Source: Theocolax elegans (taxonomy: Eukaryota > Arthropoda > Insecta > Hymenoptera > Cerocephalidae). Taken from it: a stretch of 64,000 bases of DNA. This document shows positions 1-9,355 of this stretch, piece after piece. The position numbers and the translations under genes are program-made. A model generated the notes under the pieces. The model ran no database searches and had not been told where the DNA came from. It saw only the letters and a list, made by a program, of their open reading frames with translations. The DNA lies in assembly GCA_026168455.1 (NCBI GenBank), contig CM047428.1, forward strand, positions 38,004,546-38,068,545, read 5' to 3'. Positions within the stretch are counted from its first letter, which is position 1, and every line of letters starts with the position of its first letter.

Positions 1-312
1 ATTTTTACACTGCATATAACTTATGTATGGCGATCATTTGTGTTTTATATTATTTTAATTATTATGTTACAAAGCGCTAAAATTTTCTTTTGTTAAACAT
101 TAAATTTTAATTTAATTTTAATTTTATTTTGTTTGTACATATATATTTTATTATTTTTGTTGCGTAGTTTTAAGGATTTTATTCATTGTTACCTTTAATT
201 ATTTGTACATATAAACTCAAATGTATTGCTGAAGTGCCTACGGGGTTTCTATCCCAAAAGGCCCAATAAACTAGATTCATTCATTCATTCTCTCTCTCTC
301 TCTCTCTCTCTC
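1..312 (+). mobile_element. 3' end of a non-LTR retrotransposon (CR1-like tail)
   Basis: This AT-rich stretch has no ORF of its own. At about 229-290 it shows a compact non-LTR 3' end: a short hairpin-capable tract (GGGGTTTCTATCCC), then CCCAATAAACTAG, then a terminal ATTC tandem repeat that passes into (CT)n at 291-312. Short-unit 3' tails of this kind are typical of CR1/Q-type elements in insects. The reverse transcriptase would lie left of the window, so the family call is an inference from the tail alone. Confidence 0.4.
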
Positions 313-414
313 ATAAATCCTAAAATTGACCCGAAACATTTTGTATTAATCGAATTGACGAATGCTGTTACATCGTGGACTAAGAAGCGGCAGTGTTTAT
401 GCACGAATACCTAC

Positions 415-584
415 GTACACCCGACCCGAATCGATTCTGTCCCTGATGACTCCGAGTGACTGTCATGTAACATGGCATCGAAACTGGAATCGATGATCGA
501 TCTGTAGCGATTCCAGTTTCGACGCCATGTTACATGACGGTCACTTGGAGTCATCAGGGACAGAATCGATTCGGGTCGGTGTAC
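415..584. repeat. Near-perfect ~78-bp-arm palindrome
   Basis: Bases 415-492 are the reverse complement of 508-584, apart from a few mismatches and a 1-base length difference, around a loop of about 15 bases. Arm landmarks are GAATCGATTCTGTCCC on the left and GGGACAGAATCGATTC on the right. It could fold into one long hairpin. It may be a small foldback element or a terminal repeat of the neighbouring MULE. I found no second copy near 14.8-15.7 kb, so the MULE link is unproven. Confidence 0.85.
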
Positions 585-1253
585 AAATATATATATGAAT
601 AATGGAGCGGTGTTGTGCAGTTGTGCTGTATCAATTATCACGCACTATATTCGGCGAAAAAGTTCTTTTTCTCATCTTTTTATTCCTGATGAAGAGCTTA
701 CATAGGGCGACGTTGGGGACAGCTGAGGTGACAGGCCGTGAGCGCGCGTGACGCAGTGACGTAGTGATGAGGTGCGAATGAAACTTCGGTTTTAAAACTT
801 TTAAGAGTGTTATAAAGAAATAAAACAAATAATAATTAATTTACTATTACCTCCCTCCACTCTACTAAAATTTTTAAGAAAATTGAACTCCTATAGTTTG
901 CTAATTAAATCCAATCGTTTAATCAAACAATAATAAATATTATTTTTCATACAAATTAATATTATATGCAAAACCTTGAGAAGAAATAACAAGGTCCCCG
1001 CCAGTCGCATTGGCAAAAAGTAAAAATGATTAATATGAAATTGTATGCGGTTTATAGTAATCTTGTATAGTAAAAAAATTATCATTTATTGATCATATTA
1101 ATTATACATATAATAATTAATTACATTGACGGTGTTTATTTTAACTAAGCGCTTTAATTTAAACAAAATTTACAGAACCAAAATTTTTGTTCTTGAATTT
1201 TTTTAGTTATTTTTATTTTTAGACAGGATTCGTGAAACCATGTCAAGCAACAA
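585..1253. other. Non-coding AT-rich stretch
   Basis: No convincing gene is visible. The short open frames here lack family motifs. A Cys-rich start around 601-720 faintly recalls a THAP-type beginning, but it is broken and was not accepted. Confidence 0.5.
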
Positions 1254-3369
1254 TCACAGAAAATGCATCTTTCGTTTCCATGACTATATTGGACTGCCTT
1301 TTTTTTCAATCAAAAGTTGTAAGTATGCATAGGCTTCTACGTCAGAATATTTTTGAAAGATTTCGAAGTCTACTAATTCATTAATTAAGGCATCGCTTAC
1401 TTCATCATCTATTTTACCTTTTAAAAAATTATAACCAATAATAAATGCCTAGCTTATTATTAAAGAAATTTCAATTAAAATATTAAAGAAATATTAAAGA
1501 AAAAGCAATTGGTTTCTGTTTTATAGTTCGACCAATAGCAGATTTTGTTCGGCTATTTTTGGGTCTACCTCTTTGGTTTTTTTTATTGCACCCTGCAATT
1601 GAAAATAAATTAATAAATGTATAGGTATGTAAATAAGTGTATAAATGTGTAAGTATATGTATAAAATAAATTAAATAAGTTGTATATATAATTTTGTCTA
1701 ATTACCATTTCTTTTTCCTCTTCTTCGTAAATTTCTTCGACAACACTATTTATGTTTTTGACTCTTTCCTTGTTTATTGTTACATCTATTTTTGTTTGGT
1801 TTACATCTAGTGTTATTTCAACTTTTCCAATAACAGCTTTTGGTGATGGTGTTTGAATATTTTTTAAATCAGTACTTAGGTCTGTAATGGATACGTGATT
1901 TGTTAATGATAAGTTTTTAAATGAGACATTTAAATTGGATGTATCATTAACTTTTGATTGATTAACATTGACTGCTCTATTTTGTTTCCATTTGGATAAA
2001 ATATTATTTAAAAATTGTAGTTTATCATTAAACTTATAATCTACTTCTTCAGAAGCTATATTAATCATTTCATCTGTGACAACTTTTAATCTCCTTCGTT
2101 TTTCTCGTTAATTTCCGGGGTGTTTTTACGCTATGAATGACTACTTTTCTTGGCTGCCTCTCTAGAAAAAAGCAATAAGTTTGAATTTAAAGTTATTTAT
2201 CCAAATTATTGTTCAAAAAATTAAAATAATTATTTCTTGGCATGTAATTTCCTAATTATTGATATCAATTTATATGATGATAAAATTATACTTTGTTGTA
2301 AATTAGATACAAAAATGAAACTTACGATTATTGTTTATGTTGAATCTCGAGCTATAATCAGGTGAAATGCTATCATATAGGGGCAAATTAAATTTGTGAC
2401 CTACTGCCAATATATGCTTGCAAGGAAGCAACATACTTAAGCTAATGGAGCATGAACAATCAAAAGGTGTAACACGGATGATCTAACTATTCTGCTGCAT
2501 TCTAATGTATTACCATTTACATTTCTTAGAGTAAATAAATTAATAAATAATAAATTAGCCCATTTCTATTTCTTCTCCAACTTTCTTAAATGCATATTCA
2601 CTTAATAATGTTTTATATTGACTTTTGGCACAATCAAAATTACTGCCTACAAATACATCTTTTTTTAAAAAATATTGCACATCTTTATAAGTTGCTTCTA
2701 GGTTTCGATTCTCAGACCATTTAAAAAAGTCTTTTATAAACGACACTAACAAATTGTATTTAGTTTGTAGAAAACCTTTCAGCTTACTGTTTATTGACTC
2801 GATACGATTGTTAGTACAGTTACCTAAATTAGATTCAAAAACACTGTACCTTGCCCACTCCTCTCTAATGGAGTGCCAATTTTTATTGAAATATTCTATA
2901 ACCGGTTTAGGTGCCGTTCGAATAAATTCAGTGGATAAACTATCATAAACTTCTTTACTTAAACTTTTAACCATCTTGTCCAGGTAATATAATGCTTTCT
3001 CTCTTTCTCTTTTATAGTAATTTTCATCTTGTTTGTTGTAACTTCCCTACTAAAAGTTCGCAGTACATGAAATTGACAAATAAATAATTTAACATCGGGA
3101 AAAACTTCTTTGATTATATTTCTTTCGGTCATATCCTTGTCGGTAATATAACCTTTTGTTCTTGTGCAAGCAGTTTCATTGTTGTTTTTAAAACAATTGA
3201 CGAGCTATTTTAAAACTGGTTGCGTTTCACTTGTTACAATTCCAACGCTAACTACTTGAGTACGACCATGCCCATCTTCTAGGACAAATAATATAAGTGT
3301 ATAATTCCTTTTAAATATTTTATATATCCCATCCAAAAGTGGATAAAGTTTAATAATAATAATATATTA
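1254..3369 (-). pseudogene. MULE/ZSWIM-type transposase, 3' half (split by Gypsy-1)
   Basis: This minus-strand gene remnant has the features of Mutator-like transposases of the ZSWIM1/3 type found in insects. Reading down from 3369, the first catalytic Asp is in LLDGI, the second in ITDKD (about 3150), and the Glu is in NNRIESINSKLK (about 2795). A SWIM zinc finger (CSCS...CKHIL) follows at about 2400-2470. After it comes an acidic segment (1706-2068), then a basic RGRPKNSRTKSAIGR segment (about 1500-1580) and a C-terminal piece ending near 1254. A likely intron spans 1593-1705, with a GTAATT donor and a TTGCAG acceptor. An in-frame TAG near 3207, a frameshift near 2990 and a stop near 1292 make it a pseudogene. 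The 5' half continues at 13459-14761. Confidence 0.8.
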
Positions 3370-4449
3370 TGTAACGGTGTGCTTGCCCGGGGAAAACTTA
3401 CCGAGTCGTCCGTCTTACGTATCTTTAGTTCGTGGCGAACGAACTTGTACAATTTCGCCGACTAGATATTGCACACTTAATGACTCGATCTAATGTATAT
3501 ATCTATATATATGTTGTTTACAAAATATTCCCGCGCAGCGGCTGCGGTTACCTGTCCGCACACTTGCCGTTAAAGTTGTATGGAAATCGAATTACGATTT
3601 CCAACAACAGCAGGTAAAAATGATGATATTCTTTCCTAAAATGGACCGCGGAAAGAAAATTAAAAGTGAGTCCGCGAAAATTCGTATCTTGTAATACGAC
3701 TCGAAGGGAAACGGAGGAATAAAATTATAATACGCCGGTTAGATAAAATTATAAATCAACACGGGTTGAACTAAGTTAACAATTAATAGATTTATTCAGT
3801 AAAAACAGATAATTGAAAACAATAACATTTAACAGTATGGTCGAGGTCAAAACGCACGGAGATTGAGTCGAAAACACTGGCTCAACGCGAGAGGGGAAAG
3901 GGGTACGCGAACTAACTATCTTAATATTACCCGCACGCTCGCATTAACTAAAACAGCTAATAATTATTCGCACGGAAGTGGTACCACTTACTTTTATTTA
4001 GCTTCCTCGGACCTCGAATAACGTGAAAGAATAACTCCTCTCTCCCGTCGTCTCTTTGCCGTTCAAAAAGGAAAAAAATGTCGGTGGGAGAATATCTCGA
4101 CCACCGATCACTTTCTTGCGTGTGCGTGTATCACTCCACTGCACCCGAATACACCGTAAAACAAACGTCACCTACGGTATCACAAACGAGCAAAAACAAG
4201 CGACAGAACTACACGGAAAAATTACTTATCGCCAAAATACCGTTAAACCGGGATGCTTTTCTCACGTGTCGTCGCGATATTGTCTCTCTATCGAGTTGTC
4301 CTGCGCGTGCGACTCTCCCCCCAATTTCCTCTCTCCTCGCGCGGGTATCAGTCGTTCGCGCCGTCGACTATGCCTATATCTATTTATAGCATTCGACTCT
4401 ACCTACCTAATTCGTATAATGTTAAGTGAGTACATCACTTACCATTACA
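3370..4449 (-). repeat. Element 1, 3' LTR
   Basis: 1,080 bp, bounded by TG...CA on both strands (plus strand TGTAACGG...CATTACA). It matches 12379-13458 except for about five substitutions. ORFs inside it have no family signature and recur identically in the other LTR. Confidence 0.95.
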
Positions 4450-4462
4450 TCCCCCTGCCAGA
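4450..4462 (-). promoter_or_regulatory. Element 1 polypurine tract
   Basis: On the minus strand, the purine-rich run GGCAGGGGGA abuts the start of the 3' LTR. This is the expected position of the plus-strand primer for reverse transcription. Confidence 0.75.
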
Positions 4463-4640
4463 TTCCGCATACTGGGTATGTGGTATCTGTACCAGAAATA
4501 CGAATAAAGGATAGGATATAACGACTCGGGTATGACAAAGAATGAACTCACTCAAAGGAAGTACATCGGGAGTATATAAAAAAAACTATATTTCATTATC
4601 TTACATATTCATCTATTTACAAGGAGGTACCGCTATACAT

Positions 4641-5648
4641 CTATTCCTGTTTTCTATGTTGATTCTCGCGGTACCTCTCCTTCTTCTGCCGCCGAATCTC
4701 CTTATGCTTCGACCTCCTCGGACAGTCCTCCGGATCGAGGACCCCCCACTCCCTACATATGGAGCACTTCGGCTCAGACCCTCTCTTCGGTCCTGGAGTT
4801 CTACCCTCCAAATTAGCCTGAGCCCGCTCTTCCTCTTCACGAGCTCTGGCTAACCGGCGTTGGGCCTCCTTGACCCTTTCCTCGAGTCTAAGCCGATCCT
4901 CGTGGGCCCTCCGAGCGGCTTCTTCGCGCCTCTGCCGTTCCTTGGCACGAGCGGCTTCCGCCTCTCTTTCTCTCCGATCCGCCCTCATGGCCGACACCGC
5001 TTGGCGCTCCGCCTTGCGGTGCTCAATCATGGCCTCCCAGGGATCAGTTTTATCGGAGGCTTCGGGGAACTTCGCCTTGAATTCATCGAACAAGGCGAAG
5101 GCGTGTTTTTCGGCAATTGACGTGGCCTTAAAGGACTCACGGGCCTTGGTCAATGCCTCCAACACGGTGCACCACGCCTCTTCCCCGTTCTCCGATAGAT
5201 CCTGTGGGGTCGGACCGGATCGAGACGTCGAAGCCTCGCTTGGATCCGGAGTACTTCTTCCCGGGCGTCGAAGAGGAGTGTACTCCTCTGAATCTCCCGG
5301 GAGTTGGTTGGGGAGCCGGACCTCCGGCTCCCTGGGCTTTTGTTCAGCCCTGGCCCTTGGCGGTGGTGGACCTGCGGGGATCGGGCCTGTAGCCTGGGGT
5401 AGTTCCGGCTCGACTACCAGGCCGCTGGAGGGATGGACGGGTATTCCATCCGGACCATCCTCCACTATCATCACCGCGTCTCGGTCCGCCTGCCTCCGCC
5501 GTCGCTCCTCCTCCTCGTCTCTCACGGCCTGGTCCACGGCGGTGGTTATGCCATGGAGGAGCTCCAGCGTCTGTGGCTCATTTATGCCACTCTGGATGAG
5601 GCGGGCCACCAACAGCTCCAGCTGTTTGCTGTCGAACTGGATCAGCAT
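4641..5648 (-). CDS. Element 1 extra ORF in the env position (coiled coil + C2CH motif)
   Basis: 335 residues, not recognised as any named family. The N-terminal third is helical and acidic/basic. The middle (about 60-150) is Pro-rich and probably disordered. Residues about 150-285 are strongly charged Arg/Glu/Ala heptad-like sequence, predicting a long coiled coil. Near the C-terminus, C295-X2-C298-X10-C309-X5-H315 could bind zinc, followed by a basic tail. There is no signal peptide, furin site or transmembrane segment, so it is not an envelope protein. The ATG follows directly on a pyrimidine-rich acceptor (TCTGTTTGTTTAG), which points to expression from a spliced RNA. The counterpart in element 2 (16722-17492) shares the same Cys/His spacing and a KF...W...IE-R block. 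The role is unknown; binding nucleic acid or Gag is a guess. Confidence 0.8.
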   Translation of the reverse strand: MLIQFDSKQLELLVARLIQSGINEPQTLELLHGITTAVDQAVRDEEEERRRRQADRDAVMIVEDGPDGIPVHPSSGLVVEPELPQATGPIPAGPPPPRARAEQKPREPEVRLPNQLPGDSEEYTPLRRPGRSTPDPSEASTSRSGPTPQDLSENGEEAWCTVLEALTKARESFKATSIAEKHAFALFDEFKAKFPEASDKTDPWEAMIEHRKAERQAVSAMRADRREREAEAARAKERQRREEAARRAHEDRLRLEERVKEAQRRLARAREEEERAQANLEGRTPGPKRGSEPKCSICREWGVLDPEDCPRRSKHKEIRRQKKERYRENQHRKQE

Positions 5649-5661
5649 CTAAACAAACAGA
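5649..5661 (-). promoter_or_regulatory. Candidate 3' splice site for the element 1 extra ORF
   Basis: The minus strand reads TCTGTTTGTTTAG immediately before the ATG at 5648, a good pyrimidine tract plus AG. A possible donor (GTGAGC at about 11365-11360) lies in the leader upstream of gag. The pairing is inferred; RNA evidence is needed. Confidence 0.5.
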
Positions 5662-5720
5662 TACCAATTGTCAGGGTCATTCCAATCTCAGAGTAAATTC
5701 CATTAGCCTAACCTAACTAA

Positions 5721-7230
5721 CTAACGCTTTGTCATACCCCGTGGTCGACCTCTACCACGTTTAACTTGTCCACGGTGACTTACATTAGAGACAACATTCG
5801 CTCGGTTTCGCGGTATCGTCACGACTCTAGCATGTTTGCACGGCCTACCTCTACTTCGTTTAACAGGGGGCGCGTTCTCGGTCGGATTACCGTTATGTTC
5901 CTCGCATGGAACTTCGCTCGCTTGCGTCTCGTCGTTCGAGACGTCTTCGCTCGCAGGAACTGTATTGTCAGGTTCCTCCTCCAGCGTAGGTTGACCGATC
6001 TCGATGTCGTCTACTTCTCCGTACTCATCCCCGTGATCTTCGGATAAGTACGGTTTGAGATACTGTACATGACATTTCTCTTCATTACCTCGGGCATCTT
6101 GTATTTTGACGGTGTTCGGGCCGTAGCTATAAACTACCAAATATGGGCCAACGTATTTCGGGGATAACTTGGCCGAAATACCTTGAGCACTGGATGAAAG
6201 GACTCGATTCTTCTTCCACACTAGGTTTCCAACTTCAAAAGATGCAGCCCTTCGCCCGGCATTGTAGTAACCGGCTTGCCTTTCATGAGCTTTACTCGCA
6301 TTGGCCGATGCTTTCTTGTAAAGCTCAGGTAATCTTGACAGCCGATCACTCCACTCAAGCAAGCGTTGGTATTCCACACGTTGCTGAACCAGCTCGTCTT
6401 GCGCTCTACGAGCTGTACCGGGTGGCTCGGGTTGCCGACCATAGTTTAACATGGCCGGGCTCCATCCTGTCGAGCTTTGTATCGCTGTATTTAGAGCGAA
6501 TACTAAGTCGGGGAGTTTCTCATCCCATGTGTTGTGCTTTTCTGTGATATAGGACGCGATCATTGTCTTCAACGTCCTATTAGCACGTTCAACAGGATTA
6601 GCCTGAGCATGATAAGGAGGAATCGTCGTATGGAAAATCCCTCGTTCCACTAGGTAGTCATCCACGAGTTTATTCTTAAACTCAGTTCCGTTGTCGGACA
6701 GAAACACCTCTGGGGTACCATAACGTGTGATGACTCGCTCATGCAACTCTTTTACGATGGTCCTAGCATTAGCTTTCCGAATCGGGACCGCCTCGATCCA
6801 GCGCGTAAACAAATCCTGAAAGACCAAGATGTATTCGTAACCATGTGTCGACCGCGGAAGTGGGCCAGTGACGTCACCTGCTAGAATTTGCCATGGTTTC
6901 TCTATCACGCGTCTACCCATCAAACCCATGGGTGGACGTTGTTCCACTTTACACTGTTGGCAGACCTGACATTTGCGTACATATTCTCCGACTTCGGCGT
7001 AGTACCGTGGCCAATAATACATTTTAGCCACTCTAGCAAATGTCTTCTCCCTACCTAAGTGTCCAGCAGTCGGATCATCATGACACTCACGGAGTATGGC
7101 TTGCCTATGCTCCTCTGGTACAACCAGTTTCCAAGCGTCATGGTCCTCCATCACGTCGTCTAACTCGTTATCGACGCGATACGAATACAAATTGTTACCT
7201 GTTATCTTCCATTCCGGAAAATCTCTAGGT
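5721..7230 (-). pseudogene. Element 1 pol, integrase part (frameshifted from RT)
   Basis: Ty3/Gypsy integrase. An HHCC zinc domain (GHLGREKTF ... KCQVCQQCK) is followed by the DDE core: Asp in AGDVTG, Asp in LSDNGTEFKN, Glu in NPVERANRTL. A GPY/F module (PKYVGPYLVV) comes next, then a C-terminal tail with two AT-hook-like motifs (SRGRPCK and KRGRGRPRG) about 40 residues apart. The frame stays open up to 7292, but homology begins at about 7220 (FPEWKI), where the RNase H frame shifts by one base. Element 2 has these two parts in one frame, so a small indel here is more likely than a second programmed shift. The AT-hooks suggest AT-rich target preference. Confidence 0.85.
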
Positions 7231-9355
7231 CGCTCTGATACTGGTCTTTCAGCCATGAGAGGTACCAAGGATCTTTTGTAGTCTGGCTCCAAGAAACTGA
7301 AGCGATGGCCGGCTCGTCTTCCTCGTACATGCGAGAAAGTGCATCAGGAACATAATTTAGAGCTCCTTTCCTATACTCAATTGTAAAATTATGAGATTGG
7401 AGTTCCAATGCCCATCTTGCGAGCCTACTCGTTGGATTGTGTATATTGCACAGCCAACGGAGACTACTATGATCAGTTATAACTTTAAACCGGTAACCCT
7501 CAATATACTGTCGAAACTTTCTAATTGCCCATACTACGGCCAAACATTCCCGTTCTGAGACGCTATAGTTACGTTCTGCTGGTGAGAGTACTCTACTGGC
7601 AAACTCCAGGACTCTCTCTACTCCGTCAACGACCTGTGTTAACACTGCACCGATACCGGTGTCACTGGCGTCTGTTTGAATGGTATACTCGCCATTCTCA
7701 TCAGGAGTCTGTAGAACGGGTGCAGTCATCAGCAGTGCTTTGAGTCGCTGAAATGCACCTTCTTGTTCTTGGAGCCATTCATATTTTTGGTCTTTCTTCG
7801 TAAGACGCGTTAAAGGCTCCGCGATCGTAGCGTAGTCGGGTATAAACCGTCGGTACCAAGATGCCATCCCGAGGAATCGTCTCAGCTGCTTGAGATTTCG
7901 GGGAGCCGGATATTTTTGAATCGGCTCCGTCTTGGCTGGATCAGGTCTTATCCCATCACGATTGACTCGTACACCCAAATATCTTACTTCGGGTTGACAG
8001 AAAACACATTTCTCTCGGTTTACCGATAAACCGGCTTCAGTTAAACGAGTCAACACCTCCTTTAGCAACAGTTTGTGCTCTTCGAAGGTTTCCGTCACGA
8101 CAATGATATCGTCGAGGTAAGAGTAAGCATTCGGTTCGAGAGCAGGTCCAATCACCTGGTCTATCATACGTTGGAACGTCGCGCCAGCATTTGCCAACCC
8201 AAAGGGCATACGAGTAAACTGGAACAAACCCATTCCAGGTACCGTAAATGCTGTAATTGGGCGCGATTCCATTTGTAGAGGTATTTGGTGATAGGCGCAG
8301 TTCATATCTATCGTAGATATATATCGGGCTCTTTTGAGTTTGCGTAAAATATCCTGCATAAACGGCAACGGATACGCATCAGGTTTGGTCAAAGCGTTGA
8401 CCTTCCTGAAATCAATGCAAAAACACCTTGCATTTTCGCCCTTCTTAGCCATCACCACTGGACTGGACCAACCGCTACTAGACGGTTCTATAACGCCTGT
8501 CTCAAGCATCTCTCGAACTTGTCGATGCATCTCCTCTCGAATCTTGTCGGAGATGGGATAATACCTTTGTTTGATCGGCCGCGCCGAACCGACATCGATA
8601 ACATGTTCAACATCGTATGATCGGCCGATCTTTGGCAAAGTACTGGACAGCACTTGATCCAGAAGTTCACGCAGTTGTCGGCGCTCATCTTCTGTCGCGT
8701 CGGCCACACCCTTTGACGACAGCGAAGCGTGTCCACTTTCAATACTTGCCACTTCCAGCTGTAATAACTGTGACGACCCTTTGAAGTATAAACAATCGGA
8801 GTCTGGGTCTAGAACTGCTCGGAATGCTCGAATGAAATTCACTCCTAAATAGCATTCCGCATCTAAATTTGGCATAATTGCGACCCGTATATCTCGCGTG
8901 TCTTTACCAATGGTAAAAGGTAGCATAACATGTCCACACAACTGGTGTGTGCTACCATCCGCAAGCTTAGCACTACCTGCTTGCTTATCGAGAATGGATC
9001 TGCCAAGAGCGGTTGCCAACTGCAAACCGTTCAAACCCATGACCGTTGTTGATGCACCTGGATCAAACAACGCTCGGATCCGGTATCCACCGATATCGAT
9101 TTGACACCACCAGCGCGTCTCATCTTCTGGACTATAAACTCGCTGGTTTGGTTTCGGAGTAATTTTTAAAATTTTACTCGTGACCGGATCCGTCCTAACT
9201 TCTCTGGGATCACTTATCGTCAGATCTTCTTGACGCTTCTCTGCAGCTTGACTGCCTCGAGATTCGAGGATTACGACCGCTTTTCCGGGGACTCCCTCAA
9301 CCTCGGGATCAGCGGCTGTCCCCTCTAGCCGCTTCCCCGCGCGTTTTTTGCACAA
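7202..9355 (-). CDS. pol: Element 1 pol: protease, reverse transcriptase, RNase H
   Basis: This frame has no ATG at its head and is entered by -1 frameshifting from gag. An aspartic protease lies at about 85-180, but its active-site triad reads D98-P-G where D-S/T-G is the norm. RT spans about 255-430 with YLDD at 413-416 and the SSPVV and MPFGLANA blocks. RNase H begins about 525 (IQTDASDTGIGAVL) and runs through ERECLAVVWA and ITDHSSLRWL. The frame ends at 7202 just after the RNase H/connection region, and integrase continues in another frame. The DPG protease triad may reduce or abolish maturation, which is an inference. Confidence 0.93.
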   Translation of the reverse strand: MCKKRAGKRLEGTAADPEVEGVPGKAVVILESRGSQAAEKRQEDLTISDPREVRTDPVTSKILKITPKPNQRVYSPEDETRWWCQIDIGGYRIRALFDPGASTTVMGLNGLQLATALGRSILDKQAGSAKLADGSTHQLCGHVMLPFTIGKDTRDIRVAIMPNLDAECYLGVNFIRAFRAVLDPDSDCLYFKGSSQLLQLEVASIESGHASLSSKGVADATEDERRQLRELLDQVLSSTLPKIGRSYDVEHVIDVGSARPIKQRYYPISDKIREEMHRQVREMLETGVIEPSSSGWSSPVVMAKKGENARCFCIDFRKVNALTKPDAYPLPFMQDILRKLKRARYISTIDMNCAYHQIPLQMESRPITAFTVPGMGLFQFTRMPFGLANAGATFQRMIDQVIGPALEPNAYSYLDDIIVVTETFEEHKLLLKEVLTRLTEAGLSVNREKCVFCQPEVRYLGVRVNRDGIRPDPAKTEPIQKYPAPRNLKQLRRFLGMASWYRRFIPDYATIAEPLTRLTKKDQKYEWLQEQEGAFQRLKALLMTAPVLQTPDENGEYTIQTDASDTGIGAVLTQVVDGVERVLEFASRVLSPAERNYSVSERECLAVVWAIRKFRQYIEGYRFKVITDHSSLRWLCNIHNPTSRLARWALELQSHNFTIEYRKGALNYVPDALSRMYEEDEPAIASVSWSQTTKDPWYLSWLKDQYQSDLEIFRNGR

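Noticed and set aside
415..584. Reading the palindrome as a rho-independent terminator or CRISPR-like structure
   Set aside because: The sequence is eukaryotic, there are no spaced repeats, and the arms are far too long.
601..830. Possible THAP-like N-terminus
   Set aside because: Only a loose Cys pattern in one frame, broken at once by a stop. No motif strong enough.
1610..1705. C-terminal end of the frame 1610-2068
   Set aside because: Low-complexity Tyr/Phe tail results from reading into a likely intron (1593-1705); only the part above 1706 is kept as transposase.
4056..4514. ORFs within the Gypsy-1 LTRs (also 4078-4389, 13065-13463, 13087-13398)
   Set aside because: They lie inside LTRs, overlap each other in different frames and have no family motif. 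Presence in both LTRs follows from duplication.
4870..5652. 260-residue plus-strand ORF opposite the Gypsy-1 extra ORF
   Set aside because: Shadow of the Arg/Glu-rich minus-strand gene; Ser/Arg-rich composition is the expected reverse reading.
7202..7292. A second programmed frameshift between RNase H and integrase of element 1
   Set aside because: No slippery heptamer in frame, and element 2 has the two parts in a single frame; a one-base indel is simpler.
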